Source: Bacillota bacterium
Lineage (GTDB): Bacteria; Bacillota; JADQBR01
Assembly: GCA_016278515.1 (NCBI GenBank)
Contig: JADQBR010000085.1
Span: 1 to 64,000, forward strand
Length of the DNA: 64,000 nt
Reading direction: 5' to 3'
Position 1 is the stretch's first letter, and each line of letters starts with the position of its first letter. The notes under the pieces were generated by a model, which saw nothing but the letters and a program-made list of their open reading frames with translations, searched no databases and had not been told where the DNA came from. A program made the position numbers and the translations under genes. Positions 1 to 8,079 of the stretch are shown here, one piece after another.

Positions 1-43
1 GTTTTGGCATGCCCCTTGCGGGTAGACCCTCCTGCATTTAACA

Positions 44-63
44 TAAGGGGGCATACCCCCTTA
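44..63. other. Small G/C hairpin at the left edge
   Basis: An 8-bp inverted repeat, TAAGGGGG and CCCCCTTA, with a 4-nt CATA loop. No T-run follows on either strand, so a rho-independent terminator is not well supported. I see no gene in bases 1-109. Confidence 0.35.
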
Positions 64-72
64 ACAACCCCA

Positions 73-122
73 TGTCTATGTATAGGAAATTATCCACAAC
101 CATAATTTCCTATACATAGACA
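73..122. repeat. Perfect 21-bp inverted repeat overlapping the end of a gene
   Basis: Arms at 73-93 and 102-122 are exact reverse complements around an 8-nt loop. The right arm supplies the last codons and stop of the minus-strand FixH-like gene. The sequence is A/T-rich and not followed by a T-run, so it resembles the end of a small mobile or palindromic element rather than a terminator. It may mark the event that cut off the 3' part of that gene; this is inference. Confidence 0.6.
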
Positions 123-598
123 AAGGACATCGGCTGCTTTTGCAACTCGATGTTGTAACCAAGAACTATGGGAGAAGACGGCTGGCGTACAATACGGTCT
201 GTAAATTCCACCTGAAGATTTTCTCCATCCTTTGTTAATAAAAGCGTCAGCTGCCAAACACCTTCCTGGGGAAACTGCAGGACAGTTTCATATTCCCCGC
301 TGTTTATCTTTTTAAAGACAGCCGTTTCATTCTTATTACCAGCAGTTTGTGACTGTGCAGCCAGCTCAATCTGCCAATTATTCAGTGCCCTACCCCCGGC
401 ATCAGTGAAGGTCACAACGTAACGGTGCCCTTCCTCCCTGGGGAAACTGGACAGCTTAATTACCTTACCGGCAACTGTCTTTGTCATCGACCCCATGTGG
501 GCAAAAGCTGGTGAGGCAACCGCAAATAATAATATCATCACCGCCAAAAAGGCAGTTGGTTTGTTAATCCGTTGGCAAAAAAAAGAGTTCTGCCCCAT
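110..598 (-). CDS. Secreted FixH/YtkA-like protein, probably 3'-truncated
   Basis: 162 aa. Residues about 14-33 form an export signal ending in an Ala-x-Ala type site (SPAFAH). The rest looks like a FixH/YtkA-like beta domain, a family found with cytochrome oxidases and copper proteins. The segment VEFTDRIVRQPSSP followed by LGY is almost identical to the start of the polyferredoxin gene near 7.4 kb, where LGY leads straight into a membrane helix. Here the reading frame instead leaves homology after LGY and ends inside a perfect hairpin. I infer that this copy lost a C-terminal membrane/iron-sulfur part. The ribosome binding site is weak. Function is uncertain; a role in metal or cytochrome handling outside the membrane is plausible. 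Confidence 0.6.
   Translation of the reverse strand: MGQNSFFCQRINKPTAFLAVMILLFAVASPAFAHMGSMTKTVAGKVIKLSSFPREEGHRYVVTFTDAGGRALNNWQIELAAQSQTAGNKNETAVFKKINSGEYETVLQFPQEGVWQLTLLLTKDGENLQVEFTDRIVRQPSSPIVLGYNIELQKQPMSFVYV
156..259. repeat. 104-bp repeat, copy 1 (partner at 7321-7424)
   Basis: Aligned by eye without gaps to 7321-7424: 97 of 104 bases agree. Both copies lie in coding sequence in the same orientation and frame. Homology stops abruptly on both sides. Confidence 0.9.
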
Positions 599-624
599 TT
601 GTTTAGGGCAGCCCCCATTTAACG

Positions 625-954
625 CTACTGGAAATGCTTTCTTTTACATTTACCCCGTTGTGGGATAAAACCGTTTTGTTCAATCCTCTCATAGCGTTTT
701 TCCAACCGAGACAAAATCTTATCTGCTTTTTCTTGGGGAATGACTCCATACTCAACGTATTTGGATATCACTTGTTTCTTCTTATCAAGAATCTCTTTGT
801 GCAGAGTCGCTAACTCTTTCTTTTGGGTATCAGTTAACTGTACAGTCACCTTTCCTGGATCCACTGATGCATCTGCTGCTAGCGCCGGAAATGCTCCTAA
901 TACTGCTACAAACATAAACATAGAAGCCACTAAAGTCATCCAGAATTTTTGCAT
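625..954 (-). CDS. Exported DUF2680 (YckD-like) protein
   Basis: 109 aa. An N-terminal signal peptide (residues about 1-27, ending FPALAAD) is followed by a charged helical segment containing LTDTQKKEL, KKKQVISKYVEYGVI and QEKADKI, the layout of DUF2680/YckD-type proteins. The gene starts at an ATG behind a good site, AAAGGAGTGAG. It precedes the FixH-like gene on the same strand by 26 bp, so they may be co-transcribed. It is divergent from the response regulator gene. The function of DUF2680 proteins is unknown; here it is presumably outside the membrane. Confidence 0.7.
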   Translation of the reverse strand: MQKFWMTLVASMFMFVAVLGAFPALAADASVDPGKVTVQLTDTQKKELATLHKEILDKKKQVISKYVEYGVIPQEKADKILSRLEKRYERIEQNGFIPQRGKCKRKHFQ

Positions 955-1198
955 GAAAAATCACTCACTCCTTTCTCAGTTGGTATTGTTATTTTCTGCA
1001 GTTTTTTTATTTTCATGTAAAATCGCAGTCAAATTTAACTTTCCAAAAAATAAGTATTATCCCTAAAGTTAGCATATTAACCCAAGTTTGGCGACAATAT
1101 TTTCCAACACCTTATAAATACTCTGTATGCTAAAACAGGGATTTAATTGGGCACAAGAGAATTATATACTCATATCAATTATAAGGAGCACGAACATT

Positions 1199-1888
1199 AT
1201 GCACGAAAAAATCCTGGTCATTGAAGATGCAGAAAATCTGTGCAGCCTGATTAAACTGTATTTAGCCAAAGAAGACTTTGAAGTTATTATCGCCAACGAC
1301 GGCGTAAAAGGATTAGAACTATTTAAGCAGGAAAGTCCGGACTTGGTGCTGCTGGACATCATGCTACCCGGCCTTGACGGATGGCAAGTTTGCCGGGAAA
1401 TGAGAAAGATCAGTCAGATTCCCATCATTATGATTACTGCCAAAGGAGAAGAGTTTGATAAAGTATTGGGCCTTGAACTGGGAGCAGATGATTATGTGGT
1501 CAAGCCTCTTAATTTTAAAGAACTGATTGCCCGGATTAGGGCAGTACTTAGGCGTTACCGTCCTGTCGGCCCGGACCCTAATAAATTAGTTTTTCCAGGC
1601 TTAACCATAGATGCGGACACCTATTCAGTTACCGTAAACAAGCAAGAGATCACCTTGCCGCCGAAAGAATTTGAACTGCTGTACTTTCTAGCCAACAACC
1701 CGAATAAAGTTTTCACCAGGCAGCAATTGTTGGATCATGTCTGGGGATTTGATTTTGCCGGCTCTACTCGTACTGTGGACGTACACATTGACCGGATTCG
1801 GAAAAAATTGCAGTCATCAAATAACGCCGCACAGCTAAGCACGGTATGGGGAGTCGGATATAAACTTGAGGTGATAAACCGTGTTTAA
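1199..1888 (+). CDS. OmpR/PhoB-family response regulator
   Basis: 229 aa when started at the ATG at 1199, which follows AAGGAG; an in-frame TTG at 1127 lacks such a site. The receiver domain has acidic residues ED at 9-10, the phosphoacceptor Asp53 (LLDIMLPG) and the KPLNF switch lysine. The C-terminal winged helix contains LPPKEFELLYFL and STRTVDVHIDRIRKKL and ends in the usual VWGVGYKLE. The kinase gene overlaps its stop, so the two form a translationally coupled two-component system. The signal is unknown; nearby targets could be the divergent DUF2680/FixH-like genes or the downstream respiratory genes. Confidence 0.93.
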   Translation: MHEKILVIEDAENLCSLIKLYLAKEDFEVIIANDGVKGLELFKQESPDLVLLDIMLPGLDGWQVCREMRKISQIPIIMITAKGEEFDKVLGLELGADDYVVKPLNFKELIARIRAVLRRYRPVGPDPNKLVFPGLTIDADTYSVTVNKQEITLPPKEFELLYFLANNPNKVFTRQQLLDHVWGFDFAGSTRTVDVHIDRIRKKLQSSNNAAQLSTVWGVGYKLEVINRV

Positions 1889-3314
1889 GGGTATTTTTGG
1901 GCGGCTGCTGCTTACTTCTCTTGGTGTTATATTAATTATCACTGCTATCCTATTATTGCTGCTTTCTTATACTTACACGAACTTTTACACCGCAGAAAAA
2001 GAAAAAAGACTGACTACGGCCGGGAAAGAAATAACCAACTTGGCGGAAAGGTACCTACAAGGAGAAATAGCAAAAAGTGATCTGACCGATAAACTAAAAG
2101 GAACTGCCCATAAGCATGATTCGGAAATTAGTATCTTTCCCCTAGAGACGAATTTGGGTATAGAAAAAAATGCTGAAGGCTTAAAACGTTTTACCACCCA
2201 CCTTACCAATGACTATTTCTCCAGTACGGATATCGCTAGGGTGTTGGCCGGCGAAACTGTCAGCAAAGTAACTCCGGAACCGGAAATAAACCTGATGTCT
2301 GTGGCCGTGCCCCTGAAATTTGAGGGTAAGGTAATCGGCGGGGTTTCCCTCCATTCGCCTATGTACGACGTAACCGCAGCTTCCGCCAGACTGTATCGTC
2401 TTAGTGCCGTTATTATCGTTATTGCAGCATTAGTTGCAATCATACTAGCCTATTTTTTCTCCGATTACTTCAGCCGCCCGCTGCAACAAATGAGTCGCGC
2501 AGCATTACAAATTGCCCAGGGTAATTTTTCCGAAAAAGTAACTGTTAAGACCAAGGACGAGCTGGGTGCACTTGCTGATAGCTTTAATCATATGGCCGGG
2601 CAGTTGGCAAAGGTAGAGAAAACAAGGCGCGAATTAATTGCCAACATCTCCCATGAACTGAGAACACCGATGTCCTTTATCAGCGGTGTTCTTCAGGGTG
2701 TTAATGATGCCACCTTTAGCGACCGTGACAGGGAGAAGTATGTTACTCTAGCCCTCAGTGAAATTGAGCGGGTTAACGGTCTCATCAACGACATGCTGGA
2801 CCTTGCCCGTTTGGAGCACGGAGACGTTAAGTTAGAGCGGCAAAAAGTAAATGTGCAGGAATTGATTTTGGAAGTGTTGGCAGAAAAGGAGCCTGACTTT
2901 CTCCAGAAAAAATTAGAGCCACATTTGCATTTCAAGGAGGACCCTTATGTTTTAGCCGACCCCAACCGTGTCAAACAAATGATAATAAATTTGCTGGATA
3001 ATGCCATTAAATTTAGCGGGCAGCACAGCTTAATCCAAGTCGGGGTTGATATCGCAGATGGCATGGCTGAAGTTTGGATCAAAGATTTCGGGCCGGGAAT
3101 CCCCGAAGAAGAACAGGAATATATCTGGGACCGGTTCTATAAAGTGGATAAAACCAGAAAACCGGAGCAAGGCGGGTCGGGTCTGGGATTAGCCATTACC
3201 AAGATGCTGGCCTACGCCCACAACGGCACTGTGGGCGTAAAAAGCGAAATTGGTCAGGGCAGCACCTTTTATTTTATGCTGCCGCTTTGGCAGGCTGAAG
3301 AACGCTGGTGCTAA
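1881..3314 (+). CDS. Membrane sensor histidine kinase
   Basis: 477 aa, GTG start at 1881 overlapping the regulator stop by 8 nt. Order of parts: membrane helix (about 9-30), extracytoplasmic sensor region (31-172), second helix (173-193), HAMP linker (about 194-246), HisKA with His258 in ISHELRTPM, then a HATPase domain with N box (MIINLLDNAIKFS), G1 (DFGPGIPEEE), F box (WDRFYKVD) and G2 (GGSGLGLAITKM). It is a full-length ResE/VanS-like kinase with a double-membrane-pass sensor. It partners the preceding response regulator. The ligand cannot be read from the sequence. Confidence 0.93.
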   Translation: MFKGIFGRLLLTSLGVILIITAILLLLLSYTYTNFYTAEKEKRLTTAGKEITNLAERYLQGEIAKSDLTDKLKGTAHKHDSEISIFPLETNLGIEKNAEGLKRFTTHLTNDYFSSTDIARVLAGETVSKVTPEPEINLMSVAVPLKFEGKVIGGVSLHSPMYDVTAASARLYRLSAVIIVIAALVAIILAYFFSDYFSRPLQQMSRAALQIAQGNFSEKVTVKTKDELGALADSFNHMAGQLAKVEKTRRELIANISHELRTPMSFISGVLQGVNDATFSDRDREKYVTLALSEIERVNGLINDMLDLARLEHGDVKLERQKVNVQELILEVLAEKEPDFLQKKLEPHLHFKEDPYVLADPNRVKQMIINLLDNAIKFSGQHSLIQVGVDIADGMAEVWIKDFGPGIPEEEQEYIWDRFYKVDKTRKPEQGGSGLGLAITKMLAYAHNGTVGVKSEIGQGSTFYFMLPLWQAEERWC

Positions 3315-3422
3315 AATGCAAGCTTTAACAGGTTATTCTTTTGGCTTCCCGGGGCTGCTAACGCCCCCTTAACGTTATAGCTATCATTTTCCTTCAACCC
3401 CTATTTAACCTGTCCGGCCTCG

Positions 3423-3470
3423 CCCTCCTATATACGATGCTGGGTAGTGCAGCATACCGAGTTAGGGGGA
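3423..3470 (+). other. Possible structured RNA element downstream of the kinase
   Basis: An outer pairing CCCTCCTA (3423-3430) with TAGGGGG (3463-3469, one G-U) encloses an inner hairpin ATGCTG/CAGCAT (3437-3442 and 3450-3455). It lies in the 242-bp gap between the kinase gene and a small ORF, so it could be a 5' leader. I could not match it to any riboswitch family I know. Confidence 0.25.
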
Positions 3471-3556
3471 TCTCACACCGGTTTTTACGCCGCGGCTATT
3501 GTCATTACCCCCAATGGGTATTATAATTATTATAGCGGTTTTACGGAGGGATTACT

Positions 3557-3709
3557 GTGACTAAAGCAATCTGGCCTTTGTTCACGTCTATTTTAAGTAT
3601 CGTTTTTACTATCTTATTGTTACTTCAGTTCAAAGACAGGCGTAAAATACACCAATGGGTTTGGGCCTTGGGCTTAAATAAAGGCTATATAAAGAGACCT
3701 TGCGGTTAG
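3557..3709 (+). CDS. 50-aa single-helix membrane protein
   Basis: Reads from GTG at 3557 to TAG at 3707. A strong site, ACGGAGGG, sits 6 bases before the start. Residues about 5-24 (IWPLFTSILSIVFTILLLL) form one membrane helix, followed by a basic segment QFKDRRKIHQW and a short tail ending KRPCG. A terminator hairpin overlaps its end, which supports a real transcript. No family recognised. It stands between the two-component system and the convergent cytochrome b operon. Confidence 0.55.
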   Translation: MTKAIWPLFTSILSIVFTILLLLQFKDRRKIHQWVWALGLNKGYIKRPCG

Positions 3710-3726
3710 ATGACTGCAAGGTCTCT
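3693..3726. terminator. Hairpin between convergent genes
   Basis: Perfect 11-bp stem AGAGACCTTGC / GCAAGGTCTCT with a 12-nt loop, placed between the small ORF ending at 3709 and the cytochrome b gene ending at 3734. A/T-rich sequence flanks both sides but there is no long T-run. Probably a bidirectional terminator. Confidence 0.6.
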
Positions 3727-3733
3727 GATACTC

Positions 3734-5185
3734 TTATTGAAATAACTTAACCGCCGCCTCTATACTTTCCCTGCTGTGGCCCAACAGGTTACTTGCTTCT
3801 GCAGCATCAGGCTGGGGTTTTTCCAGAATTTCGCCCAGTTCATGGACGTGTTCCTCGATATCCGCCGCTGCATCGCTGTCCTTGGCCGCTATCTTATCCG
3901 CGATGGCATCAAACACTTCATCCAGCTCCGCGGCTTTTTCCGCCGCCGCTGCCAAATTCTGCCCATCCAATGCGCTCTGGATTTCGGAAATAACTGCTAA
4001 GGCGTTGTCCAGTTGAGCAGCTATCAGTGTAGCTTGCTCATCTTCACCGGTCTCAGCTTGATTATCCGCTTGCCCTGAATTGGTCTGGTCATCAGCTGTA
4101 CTAACCTGTCCGCCCGCCTGCTCAGTTTCTTCACCCATGCCAATGTGCTGCTCAGGCTTGGCAACGTAGGCATTAATAGTGAGACCGAACGCCAGTAGCA
4201 CTGCAACAGCTCCTAGGGTAACAATGGCTTTTCTCTGCTTGAGATTATTGGAGACGGCGCGGTCAACAAACGGAACGGCAATGAGGGCCAACGCCAGCAG
4301 TGCGGCACTCCCCAACAATCCCGGCAGACCGGCCCAGTTTTCAATGGAAAATATGCTTAAAAATAACCAGGGCGGTTTGGTGGCCTCTATTCCCGCTACG
4401 GGAACCGCCCCTAATTTTGGCGGTAGAAAAACTGCCAGTATCATCACAGCGCCCGTCAATACAAAACCATAGCCGACCAGCTTTTTCAAATGCCGAGAAA
4501 ACATTTCCTTAGAGCCGTTGTGCCCGCTATTCCACGGCAGCGGCGATATTTGTAACAGTTTTACCAAAAGCAGATGCCCTGCCAGCAGTCCTATAACCAA
4601 CAGGGGCAGCACGCTGGTGTGGAGGGAAAACATTCGCGTCAGCAGCGGTACCCCCTTGGCGAAGCTGTCTGCAAACATAAAACCGAACACACCTACCAAC
4701 TTCGCTGCCGCCTGGGTATGGGCTAAAGCCTCAAAAGCTTCCTGGTCCCATTTTAGAATTGTTCCCGTGTAGTATAGCCCCATCATCCCGAAAAACAATC
4801 CCACTCCCAACAGCCAATTAATTTCCCGGGGACGCTTATAAGAACCATAAATAAATACCCGCAATAGGTGTAATATGACAGTAACCATAGCTATTTGAGC
4901 AGCCCAGAAATGTATGCCCCTGATCAATGCGCCTATCTTCACTTCCGTCATCAGCACTCTGATGCTCTGATTGGCAGTGTCCGGGCTGGCTGTGTAAAAC
5001 TGGGCCAAAATAACCCCGGTAACAATTAAAATAATAAAACTAATCAGCGTAATTCCACCCAAAGAAAATAGCAACGTATTGGCATGCTTGGGCACTTCAT
5101 AGTCCAGACCGGATACTGCCAAGCGTTCCCTGACCCATGTCCCCAAACCTTTATTACTCTTTTCATTTGCAGGATTTTTAGCCAT
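3734..5185 (-). CDS. Cytochrome b (b6 plus subunit IV-like) of a menaquinol oxidoreductase
   Basis: 483 aa from the ATG at 5185, which follows GGGGG and overlaps the upstream stop (ATGGCTAA); an in-frame ATG at 5215 has no ribosome site. The four expected haem ligands are His92, His106, His189 and His204, with 13 and 14 residues between the pairs as in cytochrome b6. A C-terminal subunit-IV-like part follows, with PPWLFL in place of the quinol-site PEWY motif. The protein ends in an unusual extension of about 120 residues, acidic and Gln/Ala-rich, with predicted helices and two His residues in EEHVHEL. No Rieske protein or cytochrome c gene is adjacent, so the electron acceptor is unclear. 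It forms a two-gene operon with the preceding anchored protein. Confidence 0.85.
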   Translation of the reverse strand: MAKNPANEKSNKGLGTWVRERLAVSGLDYEVPKHANTLLFSLGGITLISFIILIVTGVILAQFYTASPDTANQSIRVLMTEVKIGALIRGIHFWAAQIAMVTVILHLLRVFIYGSYKRPREINWLLGVGLFFGMMGLYYTGTILKWDQEAFEALAHTQAAAKLVGVFGFMFADSFAKGVPLLTRMFSLHTSVLPLLVIGLLAGHLLLVKLLQISPLPWNSGHNGSKEMFSRHLKKLVGYGFVLTGAVMILAVFLPPKLGAVPVAGIEATKPPWLFLSIFSIENWAGLPGLLGSAALLALALIAVPFVDRAVSNNLKQRKAIVTLGAVAVLLAFGLTINAYVAKPEQHIGMGEETEQAGGQVSTADDQTNSGQADNQAETGEDEQATLIAAQLDNALAVISEIQSALDGQNLAAAAEKAAELDEVFDAIADKIAAKDSDAAADIEEHVHELGEILEKPQPDAAEASNLLGHSRESIEAAVKLFQ

Positions 5186-5636
5186 GACTGATGCCCCCGT
5201 TTCTATGGGAAACATTTTTTTTGCTGCTGCTAATAAACAGCCCTCCGGCAGCTATAAGAACTATTCCTAATACTATCACTGCATAATCAGCGGCATCACC
5301 CTTAAATCCAGGGTGGAGTGCAAGTTCCTCCGCTGTGGCGGACTGCTTACCTAAGGATTGCACTAGAAAACTTTTAGCCTCTTCCATGTTACCATCTGCC
5401 AGGGCTTGCCGCGCCTGCATCAGCATCTCCCGGTTAACCGTTTCACCGTTAAGTTCCAAAGCTTCATTGATGCGTTCCTCTGCCTCCGCGACATTACTAG
5501 TCCCTTCTAAAAATGCGATAGACTGGCGCACATAGGTAGGCGCATCAACCACACCGCCGCCCCCATGGGCATAGGCATAAGATGAAGCGCCAAAAATGGC
5601 TGTGGCTATAAATAGTAGCAAAATCATTCTTTTCAA
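5178..5636 (-). CDS. Exported, C-terminally anchored partner of cytochrome b
   Basis: 152 aa. TTG start at 5636, nine bases after AAAGGAGG. It has a signal peptide (residues about 5-23, YAYAHGGGG after it), a helical domain rich in Glu/Ala (about 32-105) and one membrane helix near the C-terminus (about 117-136) followed by KK. There is no CXXCH haem motif and no Rieske cysteine pattern. Its last 8 nt overlap the cytochrome b start, so the two products are probably made together and may form a complex. The helical domain resembles in style the C-terminal extension of the cytochrome b. No named family recognised. Confidence 0.6.
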   Translation of the reverse strand: MKRMILLLFIATAIFGASSYAYAHGGGGVVDAPTYVRQSIAFLEGTSNVAEAEERINEALELNGETVNREMLMQARQALADGNMEEAKSFLVQSLGKQSATAEELALHPGFKGDAADYAVIVLGIVLIAAGGLFISSSKKNVSHRNGGISHG

Positions 5637-5834
5637 TTCTATTAACCTCCTTTTTCAATATGTAAAACACCTATTGCTACTAATGATAACAGCCAATTAT
5701 CACGTACTTATCAACAGATTGTAAACAATTAAAAAAAGCTATGGTGAGGGGCTTTTTTGTTTGCCAGCGGGAGATGGATAGTAAGGGAATACTTCGTTTG
5801 CCACTGAATGGTAGCGGGATGGGAGATAAACAAT

Positions 5835-5867
5835 AAAAGGACCAACCATTATCGGTTGACCCTTTTT
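5835..5867 (-). terminator. Terminator after the polyferredoxin gene
   Basis: An imperfect stem (AAAAGGACCAACC with GGTTGACCCTTTT, two mismatches) lies 19 bp past the stop of the minus-strand polyferredoxin gene. On that strand it is followed by TTTTATTG. The rest of 5637-5834 contains no gene that I can support. Confidence 0.6.
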
Positions 5868-5885
5868 GAATAGGCGTAAATTGCT

Positions 5886-7376
5886 TTAGCTGCGCAACAT
5901 CATCGGCTGACCCAACATCCAGAAGTTTAACAGCACAAAACCTGTAAGCACCAGTAGAAATGCAGCAGTTACCACAGGTGAAATTCGTTTGCTTTGATAT
6001 AACTTGTAGACTGCATAAAATGACCCCGCTGCCCCTAACAGCAGCGTTATATTTTGCAGTGCCACTATGGTCGGTTGGTCCAACAACATAATCGATGTGG
6101 GGTTTGCAGCCACATTCATTGAAGATACTGCCGTCGCTCCCGTGGAAATACAATCTCTTACCATCACTACAAGTAGCTTTCCTTCCGCTAGTAAATGCAG
6201 CAGGTTGTGAGCCACATGGGAGCCAAGGTTAAAAGGAATTAGGGCTAGCCCCAGCAGGCCAAACTTTTCAACCCTTGACTGCCCTGCACCTAACCGGGCA
6301 ATAAGCCAAACTAGTAAAGTAGGTAATAAGATCACTGCAGCGAAAAAGATGGAAAACGCGGATATGCTGCCCACACCTAATAAGCTAACTAAGCCGGCGT
6401 TGATTTGCTGCCACATTTCCAGCATTACGAAATTCTGAACAAAAACTACCCCTACCAGTACTGCCACAGCAATGCTGGGTTTTCTAGCCTCCTGTATTTC
6501 CAGCACCGGGGCACGCAAATTTAGTTTCACCGCATCCCGGGGGCATGCCTTAATACAGTTTGCACAAAGGTTACAGTGCCGGCTGCTTTCCAGGGTACGC
6601 GGAACCACCAGCATCGGACAACCCGCAGATTTTTCATTACCCCGGTAACAATCCACGGTGCGACATCCTTGACAGCGATTTTGGTCAGTGCGAATTTCCA
6701 GCAAACTGGTGACATTATAGTTACCCCACAATCCGCCTAGAGGACATAAATAACGGCAAAATGCTCTGCGCTTGAACAAGATATCTACTAAAATTGCAGA
6801 CAATGCTATGATTAGCAATAACATACCGCTGGCTCTGACTTCATCCACCAGGCCAAAGGCATAGTCATACCAAGTGATAAAAAGGAAAATCACATTTACT
6901 ACCCAAATACCATATTTCCGTAAAAACTGTGGTACCGGTTTATGTCTGCCGAAGAACTTTTGAAAAAAGTCGCTGATTGCAGCCAACGGACATACAGCAC
7001 ACCACAATCTTCCCAGCAGCAATATGGTAATAGGTACCAACGGCCACCAGATGAGCCATGTTATCGCCCAGCCTAGATTACCATGGGTATCAACGGGACC
7101 CCAAAACAAAATAATGGTGATGACGATAAAAACAAGCACTGATATCAGTCGGAATAAGCCCGGGTACCACCTGCTTCTCAGGAACTTATTGACCCCCGGA
7201 TACTGCAGCAGGTTCCAGGTCTTTGCCGCAACAGTTTTATTACGCCTGTACTCTACTGTGCTTTCTCCCTTCTTCAAATACCGCTTCGCTGTCCCCCACA
7301 GCAGTATTATTAATAGCAAGTAACCAAGAACCACGGGAGAAGACGGCTGACGGACAATACGGTCAGTAAATTCCAC
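5886..7376 (-). CDS. NapH/NosR-like membrane polyferredoxin, 5'-truncated
   Basis: 496 aa from a GTG at 7376. Multiple membrane helices are interrupted by NapH/NosR-type cysteine motifs (CAVCP and CRYLCP) and by a cytoplasmic two-cluster ferredoxin segment with CQGC, CPML, CNLCANC and ACPRD. Such proteins pass electrons across or along the membrane. The N-terminus MEFTDRIVRQPSSP matches the C-terminal part of the FixH-like protein at 110-598. Upstream, the same frame continues in homology through WQLTLLLTKDG and then meets a TAG codon, so the gene appears to have lost a signal peptide plus FixH-like domain. It may still be translated: GGACGGAG precedes the GTG. Partner enzymes are not identified. 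Confidence 0.8.
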   Translation of the reverse strand: MEFTDRIVRQPSSPVVLGYLLLIILLWGTAKRYLKKGESTVEYRRNKTVAAKTWNLLQYPGVNKFLRSRWYPGLFRLISVLVFIVITIILFWGPVDTHGNLGWAITWLIWWPLVPITILLLGRLWCAVCPLAAISDFFQKFFGRHKPVPQFLRKYGIWVVNVIFLFITWYDYAFGLVDEVRASGMLLLIIALSAILVDILFKRRAFCRYLCPLGGLWGNYNVTSLLEIRTDQNRCQGCRTVDCYRGNEKSAGCPMLVVPRTLESSRHCNLCANCIKACPRDAVKLNLRAPVLEIQEARKPSIAVAVLVGVVFVQNFVMLEMWQQINAGLVSLLGVGSISAFSIFFAAVILLPTLLVWLIARLGAGQSRVEKFGLLGLALIPFNLGSHVAHNLLHLLAEGKLLVVMVRDCISTGATAVSSMNVAANPTSIMLLDQPTIVALQNITLLLGAAGSFYAVYKLYQSKRISPVVTAAFLLVLTGFVLLNFWMLGQPMMLRS

Positions 7377-7424
7377 CTGAAGATTTTCTCCGTCCTTAGT
7401 TAATAAAAGCGTCAGCTGCCAAAC
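7321..7424. repeat. 104-bp repeat, copy 2 (partner at 156-259)
   Basis: Gap-free match to 156-259 with 7 differences. Homology ends within the polyferredoxin N-terminus on one side and just before an in-frame TAG on the other. Confidence 0.9.
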
Positions 7425-7500
7425 TATAAACTATTTTCATCTCTATTGCTATTGTATCTGTATTATTTTTCCTTCAAAAGTATAAATAAATACTTTATAC

Positions 7501-7917
7501 CTACATTCCCATGCCGCCACCCATCATAGAGCCGGTACCGTGCATGGAGTTATGCATATCCTGCACAGCAGGATTATTATGCATTTCTGTATGATATTCT
7601 TGAATAACCGGGTCATTCATCAACTGCGCCATTTCCTCCATGGCTTCGGGGTTATTCATGAGGTCTTGCATGGCCTCAAAATCTTGCTTTTCCATGGCCT
7701 TAAACATTTCTTTGCCAAACTTGGTTTGTTTCATCGCCTTCCAAAGTTCAAGATAGTCTTCATCACTTTTCCCGCTGGTATCCCAAATGTTCTGGTTCAT
7801 TGCCATCTGTGACTTGTCTCCCTGCTTAGATAAGTCTACCGAACCTGCAAAAGCCGCGGAAAATGCCATCAGAGAAAAGGCCGCAATCAATACTGCAATA
7901 ATATAAGATTTCTTCAT
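7501..7917 (-). CDS. Met/His-rich exported protein, probably copper-binding
   Basis: 138 aa with an excellent site, AAAGGAGGTGA. A signal peptide (about 1-24, ending AAFAG) is followed by a helical region packed with Met, Glu and Gln, then a His/Met-rich tail (HTEMHNN, MHNSMHG, GSMMGGGMGM). Such Met- and His-rich tails bind Cu(I)/Cu(II) outside the cell membrane. The gene sits next to copA and has a CsoR-like palindrome in its promoter. I infer a copper-buffering or chaperone role; no specific family is recognised. Confidence 0.7.
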   Translation of the reverse strand: MKKSYIIAVLIAAFSLMAFSAAFAGSVDLSKQGDKSQMAMNQNIWDTSGKSDEDYLELWKAMKQTKFGKEMFKAMEKQDFEAMQDLMNNPEAMEEMAQLMNDPVIQEYHTEMHNNPAVQDMHNSMHGTGSMMGGGMGM

Positions 7918-7948
7918 TGTCCGTTCACCTCCTTTATGGAGTCATGTT

Positions 7949-7962
7949 TACCTTATTGGGTA
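7949..7962. promoter_or_regulatory. CsoR-like operator (weak copy) before the Met-rich gene
   Basis: TACC-TTATT-GGGTA, upstream of the gene starting at 7917. It matches the half-sites of the better palindromes upstream of copA and the CcmH-like gene, and lies in a comparable position in the promoter. Confidence 0.45.
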
Positions 7963-8079
7963 TAGTAATAATATAGCAGGTGTTTGTGTCTAATCTATGG
8001 AGTATCTATTAAGATTTTGTGATAAAAATTTAAAATATTTTTAAATGGTTCATAAGTTGATGAGTATGTTATTTAAATA

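Noticed and set aside
3423-3470. Known riboswitch (c-di-GMP, cobalamin, TPP)
   Set aside because: Conserved cores of these classes are absent; only generic stem pairing is seen.
4640-4660. GGTACCCCCTTGG as a further CsoR-type operator
   Set aside because: It lies inside the cytochrome b coding sequence and lacks the second half-site.
5680-6153. 157-codon open frame on the minus strand
   Set aside because: Lies out of frame within the polyferredoxin gene and its terminator region; composition is not protein-like.
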